Below, piece after piece: positions 35,328 through 42,583 of a DNA stretch of 42,583 nucleotides. Position 1 is the first letter of the stretch; each line of letters starts with the position of its first letter. The notes under the pieces are model-generated. The model saw only the letters and a program-made list of their open reading frames with translations. It ran no database searches and was not told where the DNA came from. The position numbers and the translations under genes were made by a program. This stretch comes from an uncultured Gammaproteobacteria bacterium. Its GTDB lineage: Bacteria > Pseudomonadota > Gammaproteobacteria > GCA-001735895. The stretch is taken from the NCBI GenBank assembly GCA_913061315.1, contig CAJXUC010000028.1, positions 1 through 42,583 on the forward strand. Direction: 5' to 3'.

Positions 35328-37256
35328 TTACTTTTTGTCGTCTTTTACTTCTTCGAACTCAGCATCAACAACATCATCATTTGCATTAGCAGCGGGTTCT
35401 TCGGCTGCATTGGCATCAACTGGCTCGACGCCATCGGCATTATCCGCATAAGCTTTTTCTGCCAACTTACCAGAAGCTTCAGTTAATGCTAACGTCTTCG
35501 CTGTAATGTCATCTTTGTCAGTGCCTTCTAATGAAGTTTTTAAGGCCGCAATGGCGGCTTCAATATGGGTCTTATCTTCAGCTTCAACCTGGTCACCAAG
35601 ATCAGACATAGACTTTTCAGTGGCGTTAATCATAGCTTCTGCCTGATTACGGGTTTCAACCATTTCAATGTGTAGACGATCTTCATCTGCATGAGCTTCA
35701 GCATCTTTAATCATTTTTTCAACTTCTTCGTCAGACAAGCCACTAGATGCTTTGATTACAATCTTTTGCTCTTTACCCGTTGCTTTATCTTTGGCCGACA
35801 CGTTCAAAATACCGTTCGCATCAATGTCAAAAGTTACTTCAATCTGCGGTACGCCACGTTGTGCAGGTGGAATGTCAGAGAGATCAAAACGACCCAGTGA
35901 CTTATTCGCAGTTGCAACTTCACGTTCGCCTTGTAATACGTGAACAGTGACTGCCGTTTGATTGTTTTCTGCTGTAGAAAAAGTTTGTGACGCTTTAGTA
36001 GGGATCGTTGTATTTTTTTCGATCAACTTTGTCATCACGCTGCCCATCGTCTCAATACCAAGAGACAGAGGAGTCACATCAAGTAGCAATACGTTCTTAA
36101 CGTCGCCACCTAAGACACCACCTTGAATTGCTGCACCACAAGCTACAGACTCGTCAGGATTGACATCACGACGAGGATCTTTACCAAAAAAGTTTTTAAC
36201 AACTTCTTGGACTTTAGGCATACGCGTTTGACCGCCGACCATAATGACATCATCAATATCAGATACGGTTAAACCAGCATCATCTAATGCTACTTTAAGA
36301 GGGTCGATAGTACGGGCAACTAAGTCATCAACTAAAGATTCAAGTTTGGCACGCGTTACTTTTAGATTTAAGTGTTTTGGACCTGATGCATCTGCGGTAA
36401 TGTATGGCAAATTAATATCGGTTTGCTGACCAGCAGATAACTCGATTTTGGCTTTTTCAGCCGCTTCTTTCAAACGCTGCTTAGCGAGTGGATCACCACG
36501 TAAATCCATGCCTGAATCTTTCTTGAATTCATCTGCAATGTAATCAATAAGGCGCATATCAAAATCTTCACCACCAAGAAAAGTATCGCCATTAGTGGAT
36601 AATACTTCAAACTGATGCTCACCATCAATTTCAGCTACTTCAATAATTGAAATATCAAAAGTACCGCCACCTAAATCGTAAACCGCAATTTTCTTATCGC
36701 CAGTCGCTTTATCCATGCCGTAGGCTAATGCTGCTGCAGTAGGCTCATTAATAATACGCTTTACTTCAAGGCCAGCGATCTTTCCAGCATCTTTAGTTGC
36801 TTGACGCTGAGAATCATTAAAATAAGCAGGTACGGTAATAACCGCTTCAGTAACTTCTTCACCAAGATAGTCTTCTGCCGTCTTTTTCATTTTTTGAAGC
36901 ACACGTGCCGATATTTCGGGGGGTGCCATTTTTTCACCGTTGGCTTCAACCCAAGCGTCACCATTGTCAGCTTTCATTATGCTGTAAGGGACTAAACCAA
37001 TGTCCTTCTGAACGGCTTTCTCATCAAAGCGACGACCGATTAAACGCTTAACCGCATATAATGTGTTGGTCGGGTTTGTCACTGCCTGACGTTTGGCTGG
37101 TTGCCCAACTAAAACATCACCGTCAGTGCTAAATGCAATAATTGAAGGGGTTGTTCTATCGCCTTCTGCATTCTCAATAACCTTTGGTTTACCATTTTCC
37201 ATGACTGCTACGCATGAGTTGGTTGTTCCAAGGTCAATACCAATAATTCTGCCCAT
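35328..37256 (-). CDS. dnaK: Chaperone DnaK (Hsp70)
   Basis: A 642-residue Hsp70. The ATPase domain starts [20 protein letters not shown], with the second phosphate motif [16 protein letters not shown] and the adenosine motif [11 protein letters not shown]; linker [17 protein letters not shown] leads to the substrate-binding domain; the acidic C-terminus ends [16 protein letters not shown], like the EEVKD tail in E. coli. Located between grpE and dnaJ, with a sigma-32-like promoter in its 5' gap. An AGGAG ribosome site lies about 10 bp before the ATG. Confidence 0.99.
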   Translation of the reverse strand: MGRIIGIDLGTTNSCVAVMENGKPKVIENAEGDRTTPSIIAFSTDGDVLVGQPAKRQAVTNPTNTLYAVKRLIGRRFDEKAVQKDIGLVPYSIMKADNGDAWVEANGEKMAPPEISARVLQKMKKTAEDYLGEEVTEAVITVPAYFNDSQRQATKDAGKIAGLEVKRIINEPTAAALAYGMDKATGDKKIAVYDLGGGTFDISIIEVAEIDGEHQFEVLSTNGDTFLGGEDFDMRLIDYIADEFKKDSGMDLRGDPLAKQRLKEAAEKAKIELSAGQQTDINLPYITADASGPKHLNLKVTRAKLESLVDDLVARTIDPLKVALDDAGLTVSDIDDVIMVGGQTRMPKVQEVVKNFFGKDPRRDVNPDESVACGAAIQGGVLGGDVKNVLLLDVTPLSLGIETMGSVMTKLIEKNTTIPTKASQTFSTAENNQTAVTVHVLQGEREVATANKSLGRFDLSDIPPAQRGVPQIEVTFDIDANGILNVSAKDKATGKEQKIVIKASSGLSDEEVEKMIKDAEAHADEDRLHIEMVETRNQAEAMINATEKSMSDLGDQVEAEDKTHIEAAIAALKTSLEGTDKDDITAKTLALTEASGKLAEKAYADNADGVEPVDANAAEEPAANANDDVVDAEFEEVKDDKK

Positions 37257-37298
37257 CTAAAAAGTACTCCTATTATCTTTGGGGTTGTCTAAATAAAA

Positions 37299-37315
37299 AC
37301 CGTATAAAATACGGT
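37299..37315 (-). terminator. Hairpin with T-run in the grpE-dnaK gap (dnaK leader)
   Basis: ACCGTAT-TTT-ATACGGT on the minus strand, a 7-bp stem, followed by ttttattt. It could end grpE transcripts, but it also lies downstream of the predicted heat-shock promoter, within the dnaK leader, so it may act as an attenuator. Confidence 0.6.
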
Positions 37316-37336
37316 GTTGTTTAATTATAAGTTCCG

Positions 37337-37364
37337 ATGTAGGGATTAATTCTTCTCTTTCAAG
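37337..37364 (-). promoter_or_regulatory. Sigma-32 heat-shock promoter of dnaK
   Basis: CTTGAAA - 13 bp - CCCTACAT on the minus strand. The -35 box is a perfect match to the RpoH consensus; the -10 box resembles CCCCATNT. It is about 80 bp upstream of the dnaK start codon. Confidence 0.65.
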
Positions 37365-37402
37365 TCGAAACTGACATTCAATTCACTTTATTTTGCAAGA
37401 AT

Positions 37403-37981
37403 TTATTTCGAAACGATGACCATTGCCGGTCTCACTAAACGTTCGTTAAGTGAAAATCCTTTTTGCATCACGCTAATAATGTGATTACTCTTTACTTTTT
37501 TATCTTCGATCATGCTGATCGCTTGATGCTGTTCAGGATCAAATTTCTCCCCTACTGGGTTTAAACGCTTTAATCCATGTTTTTCTAAAACTTGAACGAA
37601 CATATTGGTCGTCATGTCGGAGCCTTCAATAATACTTTCTAAGGTCGCATTTTTGGCTACAGCGGCTTGTTGCCCCATATCCATGCTATCGATCACCGGT
37701 AATAAAGCCTCGGTAAAGTTTTTAAGTGCAAATTTATGCGCGTTTTCAACATCCCGAATTGCGCGTTTACGATTATTTTCCATTTCAGCCTTTAAACGCA
37801 TAATTTGGTCCCAGTAATCTTTAACCGTTTCCTGCGTTTTTTCTAACTGTTGTTCTATACTCTCAACTTCATTGTCAGCTGATTCATCGGTTTCCTCATC
37901 TTCAACTAACTCTTCAACATCCATCAGTTCTGGTGCAATTGATTCTTCGTTTTCTTCAACCTTAGGCTTTTTGGATGACAT
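37403..37981 (-). CDS. grpE: Nucleotide exchange factor GrpE
   Basis: A 192-residue dimeric exchange factor for DnaK. The N-terminal 50 residues are acidic and disordered (ELVEDEETDESADNEVES), followed by a long coiled-coil helix (EQQLEKTQETVKDYWDQIMR and ENNRKRAIRDVENAHKFAL) and the C-terminal beta domain with GLKRLNPVGEKFDPEQHQAI. A ribosome site CGGAG precedes the ATG. It sits between hrcA and dnaK, all on the minus strand. Confidence 0.97.
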   Translation of the reverse strand: MSSKKPKVEENEESIAPELMDVEELVEDEETDESADNEVESIEQQLEKTQETVKDYWDQIMRLKAEMENNRKRAIRDVENAHKFALKNFTEALLPVIDSMDMGQQAAVAKNATLESIIEGSDMTTNMFVQVLEKHGLKRLNPVGEKFDPEQHQAISMIEDKKVKSNHIISVMQKGFSLNERLVRPAMVIVSK

Positions 37982-38100
37982 TTATAAAACTCCGCAATAT
38001 GTGGGAAACAGCATAATATAGCTGAACTGTTAAATTGATTCATTAAGCTTAAACAAACAATAAATGTTAGTTCAAAAATTTGTGGGGTAGTAGGTATGGA

Positions 38101-39180
38101 TTATTTTTGAGTATTCAAGGCCAGACTTAATAATTTTGCCGTCACATCCACCATCGGTATTACTTGTTCATAGGCAATACGTGTTGGACCAATAACGCCT
38201 AACACGCCAATGATCTCACCACCTTTATGATAGGGTGCACCAACAACACTGCAGTTGCTCAACACTGAGTGACCAGATTCACTACCGATAAAAATTTCAA
38301 CACCGCTCGCACTAGTGCAGCTATCAAGCAGTTTAAGCAAATCAGTCTTCTCATTGAATACATCAAATAAGCCGCGTAAATTATTGATATCATTCAGTTC
38401 ACTGTATTGAAGTAAATTAGATTGCCCAGTGGTTAGTAGTTCATCTCCATTACTATCAGCACACACTTCTTCCATGCCTTTGAGAATCGCCTCCATCATC
38501 GTATTAACGTCACTTTTAAGGTTCAATAGTTCAACTTTCAAACGATTACGCGCTGTTTCGAAACTCTGCCCAAGCAAGTATTGATTGAGTGTAGTGGCGG
38601 CCTGCTGAAGTTCAGTGTCACTATAGTCTCGTTCAACCTGAATTACTTTATTGTGAACATCATCTTCATTAATCACCAAAATAACGAGAATTCGCTTTTC
38701 GCTAAGTCGCATGAATTCAATATGACGAATTTCGGCAGGTGTTGAGTGAGTTAAACTGACTATGCCAGTTAAATGTGTAATGTTTGATAAAATAGATGAC
38801 GCGCTTTGAATCAAGTTATTGGAAGTTTTATTTCCCCCAAATTCAGCTAAAATTTTATTTTGAGCAGATTGTGCTAAGTCATTAACCTTAAGTAAGCGAT
38901 CAATAAAAAAACGATAGCCAGCGTCCGTAGGAACTCTACCCGCTGATCTATGGGGTGAGTCAATCAAACCAAAATGTTCTAGTTTGGCCATAATATTACG
39001 AATCGTCGCCGAACTGACATCGAGCCCTGACAATTCAGCGAGGTTTTTAGAGCCAACAGGCTGCGCATCTTGACTATAAGACGTAATGATCTGCCTTAGT
39101 AGTATTTGCGATCGTTCATCAAGTTCGTGCTTTTCTGTCATCGGGTCTGCTATATTATGATTTATTTTTGAAGTTGCCAA
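38101..39180 (-). CDS. hrcA: Heat-inducible transcription repressor HrcA
   Basis: A 359-residue winged-helix repressor that binds CIRCE operators and is folded by GroEL. The N-terminal domain LDERSQILLRQIITSYSQD is followed by PVGSKNLAELSGLDVSSATI and RNIMAKLEHFGLIDSPHRSA, the family's DNA-binding block; the C-terminal GAF-like domain ends GEIIGVLGVIGPTRIAYEQV. Start: TTG 39180 has a purine-rich AGAGA upstream, whereas ATG 39141 has none but gives the more usual N-terminus (MTEKHELDER, 346 residues); both are possible. No CIRCE palindrome was seen upstream of hrcA, grpE, dnaK or dnaJ, so its targets are probably elsewhere, such as groESL. Confidence 0.94.
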   Translation of the reverse strand: MATSKINHNIADPMTEKHELDERSQILLRQIITSYSQDAQPVGSKNLAELSGLDVSSATIRNIMAKLEHFGLIDSPHRSAGRVPTDAGYRFFIDRLLKVNDLAQSAQNKILAEFGGNKTSNNLIQSASSILSNITHLTGIVSLTHSTPAEIRHIEFMRLSEKRILVILVINEDDVHNKVIQVERDYSDTELQQAATTLNQYLLGQSFETARNRLKVELLNLKSDVNTMMEAILKGMEEVCADSNGDELLTTGQSNLLQYSELNDINNLRGLFDVFNEKTDLLKLLDSCTSASGVEIFIGSESGHSVLSNCSVVGAPYHKGGEIIGVLGVIGPTRIAYEQVIPMVDVTAKLLSLALNTQK

Positions 39181-39271
39181 ATTGTATCTCTAATTTGACT
39201 GCAGTAAAGAATAGGCTGATATTTTTTTTAATATTTTCTCAAACCGGATATCCCTTTTTCAAAAAACTATT

Positions 39272-40141
39272 ATGAAGGTCGAATTTAACACAATTGGTCT
39301 AGTTGTCCGCAAGGATATTGAATCTCGTTTTGATACCGTTTTAACTGTTGCCGGTGCATTGAAAAAATATGCTGAGGTATTAGTCTATTGCCTTGATTTT
39401 GAAACACCCACAAGCGACCTGCCAACAGTCTCGCTTGAGTCTCTGGTCAATCAGTCTGACCTTGTAATTTCCTTAGGTGGAGACGGCACGTTGTTAACGG
39501 CTGCCCGCGCGCTGGTTGATACTGACACCCCTTTGCTTGGTATTAATCTTGGTCGGCTGGGTTTTCTTGCTGATGTTTCGATAGCCGATTTTGAATCACA
39601 TATTGCTGCGGTCATTGCTGGCAAGTATACCGTCGAGAAGCGTTTTTTTATTGAAGGCCAAATTCAATATGCAGACAACACATCTTCGACTAATATTGCA
39701 CTTAATGACATAATTTTGCACAGCCATGAATCATTGAGCATGATCGAATATGAAGTTCACTGTAACGGCAGTTTAATTCACAAGCAAAGAGCTGATGGCG
39801 TTATCGTGACAACACCTACGGGCTCGACAGCTTACGCCTTGTCCGGTGGTGGCCCCATCATGCACCCTTCATTAGAAGCGCTTGCTATTGTACCAGTATG
39901 CCCACATACATTGACTAACAGACCCATTGTTATTCCAGCTAACCAAGCTATTGAGGTGCGCTTAAGTCAAGCTAGCTCACTGGCTAATATTAATTATGAC
40001 GGTCAATCAACTAAAGTTTTAGATCATACAAGTAAAATTACAATTCAACGTTACCCTCAGTTATTGACGCTGTTACATCCTGAAGATTACGACTATTTTG
40101 GAATAGTAAGAGCTAAGCTTCAGTGGAGCTCAAATTACTAA
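39272..40141 (+). CDS. nadK: NAD kinase
   Basis: A 289-residue ATP-NAD kinase that makes NADP. The catalytic GGDGT motif is at 69-73 (Asp71) within LVISLGGDGTLLTAAR; LGRLGFLAD, the Asn-Asp pair in ALNDIILH, and TPTGSTAYALSGGGPIMHP complete the signature. Length is near E. coli NadK (292). It is divergent from hrcA across 91 bp and 24 bp before recN, the conserved nadK-recN pair of many proteobacteria. Confidence 0.97.
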   Translation: MKVEFNTIGLVVRKDIESRFDTVLTVAGALKKYAEVLVYCLDFETPTSDLPTVSLESLVNQSDLVISLGGDGTLLTAARALVDTDTPLLGINLGRLGFLADVSIADFESHIAAVIAGKYTVEKRFFIEGQIQYADNTSSTNIALNDIILHSHESLSMIEYEVHCNGSLIHKQRADGVIVTTPTGSTAYALSGGGPIMHPSLEALAIVPVCPHTLTNRPIVIPANQAIEVRLSQASSLANINYDGQSTKVLDHTSKITIQRYPQLLTLLHPEDYDYFGIVRAKLQWSSNY

Positions 40142-40165
40142 TGATTTCACTAATGGTTATATACA

Positions 40166-41839
40166 ATGCTTGAATCGATTCAAATTAAAAACTTTGCCAT
40201 TATCGATTCGTTGCAACTTGAATTCAATCAGGGGCTAACCGCCCTGACGGGCGAAACGGGTGCGGGCAAATCGATTTTACTTGACGCTATAAAACTAATT
40301 TCTGGTGATCGAGCCGATAGTGATAATGTTAAAAATGGGCAGGATCGAGCTGAAATTAATATCTGTTTCGATATTCAACAGCATCCTAAAGCTCAGCATT
40401 GGCTACAAGATAACGAAATGGCCAGTGATCAAGAGTGCATTATCCGTAGAATAATATTTGCCAACGGTCGCAGCAAAGCCTTTATTAATGGTCATAATGC
40501 ACCCCTATCCCAATTAAAAAACCTGACTCAAATGTTGGTTGATCTTCACGGTCAAAATGAACATCAGTCACTTCAAAAGTCATCAATTCAGCGGCAGCTG
40601 CTTGATACCTATCTCAACGAACCAGCGTTAGTTAGCTCTGTTAAACAAACTTTTGGCCTATGGCAGCAGCTCCAAAAGCAATTAGGCGAAGTCTTAGATG
40701 GCTCGGTTGACCGAGAACAACGAATTGACCTTCTCAATTTGTATTGCCAAGAGCTAAACCAATTAAATCTTGCTGAAGGTGAAATTGAAACCTTACAGTC
40801 AGAGTACAATCGGTTGGCACATGCAGGACAACTGTTGGAAAGTAGTGAAGAAATACTCAGCATACTTTATGACAATGATGACGCCAGTGTACAAAGTTTG
40901 CTTAGCCACTGTGAAGGCTTAATCACAGGCAAAGTAGCTTATGACCCAAAGCTATCAACTAGCTATGAACTCATTTCCAGCGCTGTTATTCAAGTTCAGG
41001 AAGCAACAAATGAACTAAGAAATTATCAACAGTCTTTGGATCTTGATTCGGGTCAGCTCGACAGGCTAAATCAGCGCATAGGCCATGCGCAGGATCTCGC
41101 ACGCAAGCACCACATCAGCATTGAAAAGTTACCCGATTTGGCTTTGGAACTTAACCAAGAGCTTGAATTACTCAGTAGTAGCGAAAATAATATCGAAGAA
41201 ATTAATCGACTATTGGATCAAGCAAAGAAGAATTATCTCGAATGTGCAAATCAACTCTCGCTCAAGCGAATAGAAATAGCTCAATCACTGTCTGCTCAAA
41301 TCAGTGAAATTATGCAACAACTCGGTATGGATGGAGGTCGCTTTTCTATTCAAATTAATAGCAATGAAGGTGAAACTGACTTTAAGACAACAGGTATCGA
41401 TACCATTAGCTATCAAGTTAGCGCTAATCCGGGGCAACCATTAAAACCTCTCACCAAAGTCGCTTCTGGTGGCGAGCTATCTCGAATTAGTCTTGCCATT
41501 CAAGTTATCTTTTCGGAATCATCTAACATTCCAACCCTTATATTCGATGAAGTCGATAGTGGTGTAGGCGGTGGCATTGCAGAAATAGTGGGTAAAAAAT
41601 TGCGTTGGCTTGGAAGTAACCGGCAGGTGTTTTGTGTTACTCACCTACCCCAAGTCGCTTCACAAGCACATCACCATTACCTAGTTGAGAAGGTCAAAAC
41701 CAGTGACGATACAACCACTAGTGTTGTGCCCTTAGCGAGTGGTCCACGACTTGAAGAGATTTCACGAATGCTCGGTGGCGTGGTTATTTCAGACCAAACT
41801 CGAGCCCACGCCAGTGAAATGATTGCGGGTCAAGTGTAA
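40166..41839 (+). CDS. recN: DNA repair protein RecN
   Basis: A 557-residue SMC-like ATPase for double-strand break repair. Walker A is GETGAGKSILLDAI (29-42), the Q-loop region contains VDLHGQNEHQSL, two coiled-coil arms span roughly 150-370, and the C-terminal head holds the ABC signature ASGGELSRISLAIQ and Walker B TLIFDEVDSGVGGG, followed by the H-loop CVTHLPQVASQA. Length matches E. coli RecN (553). LexA control is expected from other species; a classical CTGT-N8-ACAG box was not identified in the short gap upstream. Confidence 0.97.
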   Translation: MLESIQIKNFAIIDSLQLEFNQGLTALTGETGAGKSILLDAIKLISGDRADSDNVKNGQDRAEINICFDIQQHPKAQHWLQDNEMASDQECIIRRIIFANGRSKAFINGHNAPLSQLKNLTQMLVDLHGQNEHQSLQKSSIQRQLLDTYLNEPALVSSVKQTFGLWQQLQKQLGEVLDGSVDREQRIDLLNLYCQELNQLNLAEGEIETLQSEYNRLAHAGQLLESSEEILSILYDNDDASVQSLLSHCEGLITGKVAYDPKLSTSYELISSAVIQVQEATNELRNYQQSLDLDSGQLDRLNQRIGHAQDLARKHHISIEKLPDLALELNQELELLSSSENNIEEINRLLDQAKKNYLECANQLSLKRIEIAQSLSAQISEIMQQLGMDGGRFSIQINSNEGETDFKTTGIDTISYQVSANPGQPLKPLTKVASGGELSRISLAIQVIFSESSNIPTLIFDEVDSGVGGGIAEIVGKKLRWLGSNRQVFCVTHLPQVASQAHHHYLVEKVKTSDDTTTSVVPLASGPRLEEISRMLGGVVISDQTRAHASEMIAGQV

Positions 41840-41863
41840 GCTGATGGTTGGCTTCAGTTATGT

Positions 41864-42265
41864 TTAATCGTCAAAATGACCGTATAAGATCATAGTGTGA
41901 TCAGTAATTTTAAAATTATGTTTAGCGGCTATCTCTTTTTGCCGCTGCTCTATGACTTCATCATAAAACTCAACCACTTTACCCGTTGTAATATCCACTA
42001 GATGATCGTGATGATCACCATCTTTAATTTCAAATACAGCATGACCACCATCAAAGTGGTGTCTTTCTACCAAACCTGCCGTTTCGAACTGAGTTAAGAC
42101 TCGATAGACTGTTGCGAGGGCGATGTCTTCACCTGAGCCGAGCAAACTTTTATAAATATCCTCGGCTTTTAAATGCCGATCACTTGAACTTTCCAGCAAC
42201 TCTAGAATTTTCATTCGGGGTAAAGTTACTTTTAGTCCTACATTTTTTAAATCTGAAGATTCCAT
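41864..42265 (-). CDS. fur: Ferric uptake regulator Fur
   Basis: A 133-residue iron-responsive repressor. The winged helix reads LKVTLPRMKILELLE and EDIALATVYRVLTQFETAGLV; the dimerisation/metal domain has HHFDGGHAVFEI and DGDHHDHLVD (His85-His88). The CxxC that binds structural zinc in E. coli Fur (Cys93/Cys96) is absent (reads DITTGKVVEF), as in some short Fur proteins of other proteobacteria, and the C-terminus stops after HFDD. Divergent from bamE and convergent with recN, the common recN-fur-bamE arrangement. Confidence 0.95.
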   Translation of the reverse strand: MESSDLKNVGLKVTLPRMKILELLESSSDRHLKAEDIYKSLLGSGEDIALATVYRVLTQFETAGLVERHHFDGGHAVFEIKDGDHHDHLVDITTGKVVEFYDEVIEQRQKEIAAKHNFKITDHTMILYGHFDD

Positions 42266-42341
42266 AGAATAAAAACTCTTATTTAATTGCAGCTTTTGAA
42301 TCAGGCCAGTATTATTCAGCGCCTCTTACGAATCCCATTTT

Positions 42342-42536
42342 ATGCCAATGAAATTACGACAATCTTTTATCCTAGCCATACTAGTGATCATTGTATCACT
42401 ATCTGCCTGCGTCTACCGCCAAGATATCTCACAAGGCAACACAATTAGTGATGAAAGATTAGATCAGCTAGAAGTGGGCATGACCAAAGCACAAGTCAAA
42501 TTTCTGTTGGGTGCACCTGTAATCATTGATGTACAC
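42342..42536 (+). CDS. bamE: Outer-membrane assembly lipoprotein BamE, N-terminal fragment
   Basis: 65 codons before the adapter. A lipoprotein signal ends LSAC (Cys23); the mature start VYRQDISQGNTISDERLDQL followed by VGMTKAQVKFLLGAP matches BamE (SmpA/OmlA), a component of the beta-barrel assembly complex. The rest of the gene lies off the contig. The apparent C-terminal residues LSLIHI seen on translation are adapter-encoded. Start could be Met1 or Met3; no strong ribosome site separates them. Confidence 0.92.
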
Positions 42537-42583
42537 CTGTCTCTTATACACATCTGACGCTGCCGACGACTCCTTACGTGTAG
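42537..42583. other. Nextera adapter with i5 index (not genomic)
   Basis: The last 47 bases are the reverse complement of the Nextera read-1 adapter: CTGTCTCTTATACACATCT, gacgctgccgacga, an 8-base index (ctccttac) and gtgtag of the P5 oligonucleotide. Confidence 0.98.

Noticed and set aside
37982..38100. Possible sigma-32 -10 box (CCCCACAAAT) before grpE
   Set aside because: The only CTTGAA upstream is about 25 bp away, too far for the usual 11-16 bp spacer.

Overview
The window is one assembled contig from a gammaproteobacterium. Both ends are Illumina Nextera adapter sequence (1-49 and 42537-42583), so it is a library-derived contig, probably metagenomic or single-cell, and the two end genes are cut by adapter rather than by biology. 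The gammaproteobacterial call rests on RdgC, MlaA and BamE, on the block grpE-dnaK-dnaJ-dapB / nadK-recN-fur-bamE (close to the order in Pseudomonas and relatives), and on an RpfE-type gene beside recJ. AT-rich DNA and an ice-binding-family lipoprotein suggest a cold or marine habitat; this is inference.

Layout. 50-6915: the cut start of an MFS transporter, a LysE/ArgO amino-acid exporter, a translationally coupled glutaredoxin-like / YcaQ-type DNA glycosylase pair, mlaA, rdgC, and an SDR / quinone-oxidoreductase pair. 7078-12577: dapA, then dapC-dapD-arsC/yffB-dapE-gluQ, the succinylase branch of lysine/diaminopimelate synthesis plus tRNA-Asp queuosine glutamylation. A decayed GNAT acetyltransferase overlaps the end of gluQ. 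12900-19460: accessory region on the minus strand, with a PEP-CTERM protein made largely of Ala/Val/Thr repeats (and a recognisable sigma-54 promoter with twin upstream sites), a TauD-like dioxygenase, a voltage-gated cation channel, htpX, and a lipoprotein with Ig-like domains and an ice-binding (DUF3494) domain. 19878-20926: a heavily decayed MFS transporter pseudogene. 21201-26599: pepN-rpfE-like-recJ operon. 26889-32994: ndk, a TVP38/flavoprotein-disulfide-reductase fusion, a GST, a CoA-type Nudix hydrolase, and a HisA-like/methyltransferase fusion. 33241-42536: dapB, dnaJ, dnaK, grpE, hrcA on the minus strand, then nadK and recN, then fur and the start of bamE.

Functional links. dapA, dapC, dapD, dapE and dapB together cover most of the diaminopimelate route, although dapB lies 21 kb away behind dnaJ. 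The heat-shock genes show a sigma-32-like promoter upstream of dnaK, a hairpin in its leader and a strong terminator between dnaK and dnaJ. HrcA is encoded but no CIRCE operator was seen in this window.

The points most worth a second look are: (1) the HisA-like/SAM-methyltransferase fusion in which the usual catalytic aspartate of HisA is histidine; (2) the repeat-rich PEP-CTERM protein together with its sigma-54 promoter and paired TGTCAG sites; (3) the ion channel with an acidic TFEDWTD filter; (4) the ice-binding lipoprotein. No complete, clearly new multi-gene system was found. The rest is mostly core genome with two pseudogenes.
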